Shown here piece after piece: positions 50,143 to 54,733 of a stretch of 54,733 bases of DNA (its first letter is position 1; every line of letters begins with the position of its first letter). The stretch covers positions 1 through 54,733 of the forward strand of contig NZ_JFBL01000019.1 in NCBI RefSeq assembly GCF_000597725.1, in the 5' to 3' direction. Position numbers and translations under genes: made by a program. This stretch comes from Sulfurospirillum arcachonense DSM 9755 (lineage in GTDB: Bacteria > Campylobacterota > Campylobacteria > Campylobacterales > Sulfurospirillaceae). The notes under the pieces were generated by a model. That model ran no database searches. It saw only the letters and a program-made list of their open reading frames with translations, and had not been told where the DNA came from.

Positions 50143-51589
50143 GCTTAAACTCTCGAATAAGTTCTAATTGTCTATTTGATATATATTCTGTCAATGTTTT
50201 TATAATATCATCTGATATATCAAGTAAAAAGATAATATCAGTGTATTTAGCATGTTCATCAATACGGGCAATTTTTGAATCACAGTTAATAAATAATTTT
50301 TGTTCGTGATTTTGTAAAACAATATCAACTTTTAATCTTCTATCTACTCTCATTGTATCAGAAGAAGAGGGTATTCTGATTCTTACAGCTTTAATTGAGA
50401 GGTCTTTAATCTCTCCATTGAATCTTACGTCATTATATAAAAACCCAGCTTTATGATTTTTATCAGGCTGCACTCTTACATATTTTCTTGAAAGAGGTGT
50501 ATAGTTTTGAAAAGAATACTGTTTTGCCGTAATAGTTTGTTCATTGCGGTTAATATTTACAATTTCTTCGCAAAATATATCCTTAGGCATAATTTTAGAA
50601 CTTAAGAAAAAAAACTTTTGATTTTGTACTGCCATCTGTTGAACATAAGTAGTTTTAACTTTAATAAAATCTTTATTGATATCTAATATTTCAGCTTCAT
50701 TCGTTATAGATAAGCCTTTATAAAAATTATGTATTTTAACTTTAGATTTATTGTTTTTTACAGTATGAAGTAATTCTATAAGTTTTGAACTACTTATAGG
50801 AGTGTTTTCTTTAAATTTTCCTAATAAATTTAGTTCTGTTACGTCTGAAAAAGAGAATATGATACAATTTTCTTTTTCAGGAATTGATTTGACTTTTAAA
50901 ATAAAATGATGAAATTTACCATCTTTTTGCATTTTGACATTGTAGAGAGAATTTATATTATTTTTAATTTCATCATATATGTTATTACCATATAAAAAAT
51001 TATCTTGCTCTAAAAAGTATCCACTGAGTGTTTTATTCTTTTCCAAAAGCTCTTCTATTTTGTTAATATTGAAAAATTTTAAAAAATTATAATTGGCTAT
51101 AGTAGGTATGTTATTTTCAAGAAAAACCAAAAGATTATCTTGATGATTAAATATATCTTTTATATTATTGTTGAAAATTTCTATTTTTTCTCTGTTTTGT
51201 AATTCTGTAATACATTCAGTAAGCACTTGAGTGATTTCTTCAATGTTAAAAGGTTTATTTACATATCTATATATTCCAACTTCTATAGACTTCATAAGGT
51301 ATTCTTTATCATCAAAAGCACTTGTTACTATGATTTTAACATCATCTGTAATACTTTTAATTTTTTTAGACATTTGCATACCATCTAATTTTGGCATTCT
51401 AATATCTGTTACAACAATATCAGGTTTATGTTTTTCATATAGTAACAAACCTTCTTCACCATTTGTTCCTACATAAATTTCAGTAAAAAATTTTTTAAAA
51501 AAACGCTCAGCCTTTTCTCTAAGTCCATCATTGTCTTCAACATAGAGTAAAGAAAAATCTTTTGCATTGTCCAATAAAAACTGATACAT
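50099..51589 (-). CDS. Response regulator: receiver, PAS-like, PilZ-type output
   Basis: A 496-residue regulator without a DNA-binding domain. The receiver (about 1-125) has acidic residues ED (18-19), phospho-acceptor Asp62 in DIVVTDIRMPKLDG and the lysine in RYVNKPF. Residues 140-265 resemble a PAS domain (LVFLENNIPTIANYNF, IPEKENCIIFSFSDVTEL). Residues 290-496 carry a YcgR-N-like domain and a PilZ domain (RVQPD, GEIKDLSIKAV), matching the C-terminal half of the protein at 22123. The PilZ glycine is again alanine. Together with the kinase, it suggests a phosphorelay acting through a c-di-GMP-type effector module, possibly on motility. Confidence 0.82.
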   Translation of the reverse strand: MYQFLLDNAKDFSLLYVEDNDGLREKAERFFKKFFTEIYVGTNGEEGLLLYEKHKPDIVVTDIRMPKLDGMQMSKKIKSITDDVKIIVTSAFDDKEYLMKSIEVGIYRYVNKPFNIEEITQVLTECITELQNREKIEIFNNNIKDIFNHQDNLLVFLENNIPTIANYNFLKFFNINKIEELLEKNKTLSGYFLEQDNFLYGNNIYDEIKNNINSLYNVKMQKDGKFHHFILKVKSIPEKENCIIFSFSDVTELNLLGKFKENTPISSSKLIELLHTVKNNKSKVKIHNFYKGLSITNEAEILDINKDFIKVKTTYVQQMAVQNQKFFFLSSKIMPKDIFCEEIVNINRNEQTITAKQYSFQNYTPLSRKYVRVQPDKNHKAGFLYNDVRFNGEIKDLSIKAVRIRIPSSSDTMRVDRRLKVDIVLQNHEQKLFINCDSKIARIDEHAKYTDIIFLLDISDDIIKTLTEYISNRQLELIREFKHVDRETVDERKKLS

Positions 51590-51704
51590 AATACTAGCCT
51601 AAAAAATATGATATATATCATTGTACTAAATATAATATTAATAAAAAATATGTTCATTTATATTATAAAATTATTTTTATTTGATGTATATATCTTACAC
51701 TATA

Positions 51705-51737
51705 TTTAGTTTGGAAATTATAGTTTCCAATACTAAA
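51705..51737. other. Candidate dif site for XerH (chromosome dimer resolution)
   Basis: An imperfect inverted repeat: left arm TTTAGTTTGGAAA (51705-51717), centre TTATAG, right arm TTTCCAATACTAAA (51724-51737). The arms pair except for one inserted base. A 6-base centre with about 11-14-base arms is the form of Xer recombination sites. It lies 51 bases upstream of the xerH-type gene. I could not compare it with a known difH consensus. Confidence 0.55.
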
Positions 51738-51788
51738 ATAAGTTTAATTATGCTATGCTTATCTAATGAATTAACTAAAGGCATTTAA

Positions 51789-52841
51789 ATGAAATATCCA
51801 TTAGATTGTGAAGAAAACTTTAGTAAAACATTTTTGTTTTGGCTAACAAGATTTATTAGAAGTAAAATAACAAGTTTGTCAAATAGGCAAGTAAAAGATA
51901 AAGATAGACTTGCTCAATTAATAAAACAATTAATTATAGGATTTGATTCGATTGTAGAGTTAAAAAAAGTTATTAAAGAAGTCAGAAATATTGGCATAAA
52001 TAGTATTCATGTCTATTATGTTCCTCTTGAAAAATTATATACTTTTCTAAATAGTTATGGTGCTGCTTCTATGAAAGAAATTGATGAAGAATTGTTAAGT
52101 GATTTTCTCGCTTCGCAAACAAGCAATTTATCAGATGCTACTAAAAAAAACTATCGTATAGCTATAATAACATTTTTTAGTTACATTGATAAACAAAATG
52201 AACAAAGTAATGGTAATGCTTATAGGTATGGTATTGAACTAAAAAACTGGGGTGGTTTATCTGGAAAAAGTGGTCAAAAATTACCTTCTTATATGCATAA
52301 AGAAGAAGTCAATCGATTTATAAAAGCCATAGATACATATGTATTTGGTGAAAAAATAGCTGATAGAAATAGACTGATTATAAAAATTATTTTATATACA
52401 GGTATTAGAGTTGGAGAAGCTTTAAATATAGAGATAAAAGATTTGGTTAAAGATGGAGATACTTATATTATTCAAGTTAGAGGTAAAGGCAATAAGCCAC
52501 GAATTGTGATGATAAAAGAGTCTATTATTAAAACAAATTTGGATAATTGGTTAAATATGAGGGTATGTAACCAAAACCTACTTTTTTGTAATCAAAAAGG
52601 CAATATTCTGACCCAAGCTTATATAAGTAGGATAGTTGAAAAGATATTGCTTAGTGTTAGTATTAGAAAAGAAAAAAATGGTGCTCATATGCTAAGACAT
52701 ACATTTGCTACCCTACTCTATCAAAATAGTAAAGATCTTATATTAGTACAAGAATCGTTAGGCCATGCTGATATTAATACTTCTAGAATTTATACACATT
52801 TTGATAAAGATAGGCTAAAAAAAACCACAGATATTTTTTAA
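51789..52841 (+). CDS. xerH: XerH-type tyrosine recombinase
   Basis: A 350-residue site-specific recombinase. The N-terminal SAM-like core-binding domain is at about 70-160. The catalytic domain carries the Arg in LYTGIRVGEALN, a Lys in RGKGNKPRIV, His300 and Arg303 in HMLRHTFAT, His326 in SLGHADINTS and the nucleophile Tyr335 in RIYTHF. In Campylobacterota a single XerH replaces XerC/XerD, resolving chromosome dimers at dif with FtsK. Its presence beside a dif-like inverted repeat supports this job. An integrase of a mobile element is the alternative, but no other phage or island genes flank it. The ATG is preceded by TAAAGGCATT. Confidence 0.88.
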   Translation: MKYPLDCEENFSKTFLFWLTRFIRSKITSLSNRQVKDKDRLAQLIKQLIIGFDSIVELKKVIKEVRNIGINSIHVYYVPLEKLYTFLNSYGAASMKEIDEELLSDFLASQTSNLSDATKKNYRIAIITFFSYIDKQNEQSNGNAYRYGIELKNWGGLSGKSGQKLPSYMHKEEVNRFIKAIDTYVFGEKIADRNRLIIKIILYTGIRVGEALNIEIKDLVKDGDTYIIQVRGKGNKPRIVMIKESIIKTNLDNWLNMRVCNQNLLFCNQKGNILTQAYISRIVEKILLSVSIRKEKNGAHMLRHTFATLLYQNSKDLILVQESLGHADINTSRIYTHFDKDRLKKTTDIF

Positions 52842-52911
52842 TTTTCTGAAGAAATTATCTTAATAATCATAAAATTAATTAGCTTTTTTATATAAAAGTG
52901 TGTAAAAAAAG

Positions 52912-52939
52912 ATATGCGTTTTTTGCATATTTTCTTTTT
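52912..52939 (+). terminator. Possible terminator after xerH
   Basis: A short stem ATATGC / GCATAT around a T-rich 7-base loop, preceded by AAAAAAAG and followed by TTTCTTTTTA. It is 70 bases past the stop, so it is a weak candidate. Confidence 0.4.
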
Positions 52940-53009
52940 AGCGATTTTAATAAAAATTTAATAGTAATAGACTTATGATGAGTGAAGATAACGACATAAG
53001 GAGATTAAA

Positions 53010-54733
53010 ATGGCAGATAAAATTTATCGTGTAAACATGAATGAATTAAGTTTTAAGATAGAAGAAGTTCCTTCACAATGGATGGGACTTGGAGGAAGAG
53101 GCTTTACTTCTACAGTAGTAGCAGAAGAAGTTGATCCAGAATGCCACCCTCTTGGACCAAATAATAAACTTGTTTTTGCACCAGGTTTACTCTCAGGTAC
53201 AAGTGCAGCAAACTCAGGAAGAAATTCCTGTGGAGCAAAGAGCCCTCTTACAGGTGGTATCAAAGAGAGTAATGTCGGTGGGACAACTGCAGGGATTATG
53301 TCAAAGCTAGGAGTAAAAGCACTTATTATTGAAGGTATTCCACAAGATACTAGTAAGTTTTATCAACTACACATTACTAAAGATAATGTAGATTTTATTG
53401 AAGTACCTGAACTCGTAGGAAAAGATAATTATTATGTACTAGATGCTATGCTTGAAAAGTATAATAAGAAAGTAGCTGTGATGAGTATCGCTCGTCCAGG
53501 TGAAATGCAAATGCTAACATCAAATATATCAGTAAAAGATCCACAAGGTAAACTAAGAAGCCATGGACGTGGTGGACTTGGTGCTGTTATGGGTTCTAAA
53601 AAAATCAAATGTATAACTATTGATTCTGAAAAGTATAAAGAAGTAACGATTGCAGATCCTGAGAAGTTTAAAGAAGCAAGTAAAGTGTTTACTAAAGCAC
53701 TTCAAGAAAATCCTATCAGTGGTGAAGGATTACCAGCATTTGGAACAAATGTACTTGTAAATATACTTAATGAAGCTGGAGGATTACCAACAAGAAACTT
53801 TAGAGAAGGTTCTTGGGAACATGCAGAGAATATCTGTGGTGAAACAATGGCAGAAAATATTAAAGAACGTGGTGGAAAAACAACTCATGGTTGTCATGCA
53901 GGCTGTGTAATCCAATGTTCTCAAGTATATAATGATAAAGAAGGAAAATACCTGACATCAGGATTTGAATATGAAACTATTTGGGCACTAGGAGCAAATC
54001 TTGGTATCGAAGATTTAGATCAAATAGCAAAAATTGATGGCTTGATGGATGATTTAGGATTAGATTCAATCGAAACAAGTGTTTGTTTAGGTTTAGCAGT
54101 AGATGCTGGAATCTTAGAATATGGTGATGGTGAGAAAGCATATCAGCTTCTTGCAGATGAGTTAGCAAATGGAACACCACTTGGTAGAATTATAGGAAGT
54201 GGAACACATGTATTGGGAAAAATATATGGACTAGTAAGAGTTCCAACTGTAAAAGGACAAGGTATACCAGCATATGATCCAAGAAGTGTAAAAGGACAAG
54301 GTGTAACTTATGTTACAACTCCAATGGGAGCTGATCATACAGCAGGATATGCAGTTGCTACAAATATTCTAAATAGTGGTGGATATGTAGATCCTCTTAA
54401 AAAAGAGGGACAAGTAGAACTTGCAAGAAATCTTCAAATAGCAAGTGCAGCAGTTGATAGTACAGGTATGTGTATATTTGTAGCCTTCCCTGCCCTTGAT
54501 GACCCAAAATGTTTACCAGCACTTATAGATATGATAAATGCTAGATTTGGAGCAAGCCTTACTGGTGATGATGTAGTAAATCTTGGTTCAACTATTCTAA
54601 AAACAGAACATGCATTTAATCAAAAAGCTGGTTTTACTAGTGCAGACGATAGAATGCCAGAGTTTATGAAGTACGAAGCACTTCCTCCTCATAATGCTAC
54701 TTGGGATTTTACAAATGAAGAAATTGATGAGTT
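53010..54733 (+). CDS. Aldehyde:ferredoxin oxidoreductase (3' end outside window)
   Basis: At least 574 residues of a tungsten- or molybdenum-pterin enzyme that oxidises aldehydes to acids. The N-terminal domain has WMGLGGRGFTSTVVAEE and GLLSGTSAANSGRNS, then SPLTGGIKESNVGG, typical of AOR. The iron-sulfur cluster cysteines appear as HGCHAGCVIQCSQ (spacing CxxxCxxxC), and the fourth is probably in DSTGMCIFVAFPALDD near the end. The start ATG 53010 follows AAGGAG (52998-53003). The frame is open to the window edge, and the product is near full length for the family. Partner subunits, ferredoxin or AorA/C-like, would lie downstream and cannot be seen. Confidence 0.93.
   Translation, partial: MADKIYRVNMNELSFKIEEVPSQWMGLGGRGFTSTVVAEEVDPECHPLGPNNKLVFAPGLLSGTSAANSGRNSCGAKSPLTGGIKESNVGGTTAGIMSKLGVKALIIEGIPQDTSKFYQLHITKDNVDFIEVPELVGKDNYYVLDAMLEKYNKKVAVMSIARPGEMQMLTSNISVKDPQGKLRSHGRGGLGAVMGSKKIKCITIDSEKYKEVTIADPEKFKEASKVFTKALQENPISGEGLPAFGTNVLVNILNEAGGLPTRNFREGSWEHAENICGETMAENIKERGGKTTHGCHAGCVIQCSQVYNDKEGKYLTSGFEYETIWALGANLGIEDLDQIAKIDGLMDDLGLDSIETSVCLGLAVDAGILEYGDGEKAYQLLADELANGTPLGRIIGSGTHVLGKIYGLVRVPTVKGQGIPAYDPRSVKGQGVTYVTTPMGADHTAGYAVATNILNSGGYVDPLKKEGQVELARNLQIASAAVDSTGMCIFVAFPALDDPKCLPALIDMINARFGASLTGDDVVNLGSTILKTEHAFNQKAGFTSADDRMPEFMKYEALPPHNATWDFTNEEIDE

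Noticed and set aside
51789-52841. Tyrosine recombinase as the integrase of a genomic island
   Set aside because: No tRNA, direct repeats or phage genes flank it, and the dif-like repeat next to it fits a chromosomal XerH.

Overview
The window is AT-rich, tightly packed bacterial chromosome. The gene content points to the Campylobacterota (Epsilonproteobacteria), most likely an Arcobacter-type organism. The clues are histidine kinases with the IAHQWRQP-type phosphoacceptor box, a lone XerH-type recombinase, housekeeping genes scattered into mixed operons, and many Cache, PilZ and chemotaxis proteins. The family assignment is inference; there is no rRNA here to confirm it.

Layout. 1-7.6 kb: the end of a chemoreceptor, a solute-binding protein, a D-amino-acid aminotransferase/EamA/Ppx cluster with overlapping genes, then ilvB-ilvN-lpxD and a small unknown gene. 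7.6-11.4 kb: a GltD-like oxidoreductase, an aspartate aminotransferase and an APC permease. 11.4-17.8 kb (minus strand): tRNA-Gly followed by flgA-ubiX-coaD-tmk-hisS-speA-cysE behind one strong promoter. 17.8-22 kb: a chemoreceptor, moeA and murA. 22-24 kb: a PilZ protein with degenerate receiver and GGDEF regions.

24-41 kb is an organic-acid uptake, sensing and breakdown region. It holds a DASS transporter divergent from a two-component system whose kinase carries an ABC-type periplasmic binding domain. An IclR regulator is divergent from a class III CoA-transferase and an HMG-CoA lyase. Next come a complete tripartite tricarboxylate transporter (tctC, tctB, tctA) with a universal stress protein, and a second TctC-like binding protein in line with its own response regulator and Cache kinase. 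A Cache diguanylate cyclase closes the region. The CoA-transferase and lyase together suggest that a branched hydroxy-dicarboxylate such as 3-hydroxy-3-methylglutarate could be activated and cleaved.

41-47.6 kb: a gamma-glutamyl ligase/gamma-glutamyltransferase pair, a small unknown gene plus SixA, a membrane-anchored unknown, a probable small RNA, an RhlE-like helicase and a diiron flavodiiron-type (ODP-like) protein. 47.6-51.6 kb: a large sensor kinase with a REC-PAS-PilZ response regulator. 51.6-54.7 kb: a dif-like inverted repeat beside xerH, suggesting the replication terminus, then an aldehyde:ferredoxin oxidoreductase cut by the window end.

The most striking genome-level signal is the palindrome TACATGTA. 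It occurs 25 times between 3.9 and 45.1 kb, mostly inside genes and in different reading frames, and not at all in the last 9.7 kb around the dif-like site. About two copies would be expected from base composition. It behaves like a genome-wide iterated palindrome or DNA-uptake-type element.
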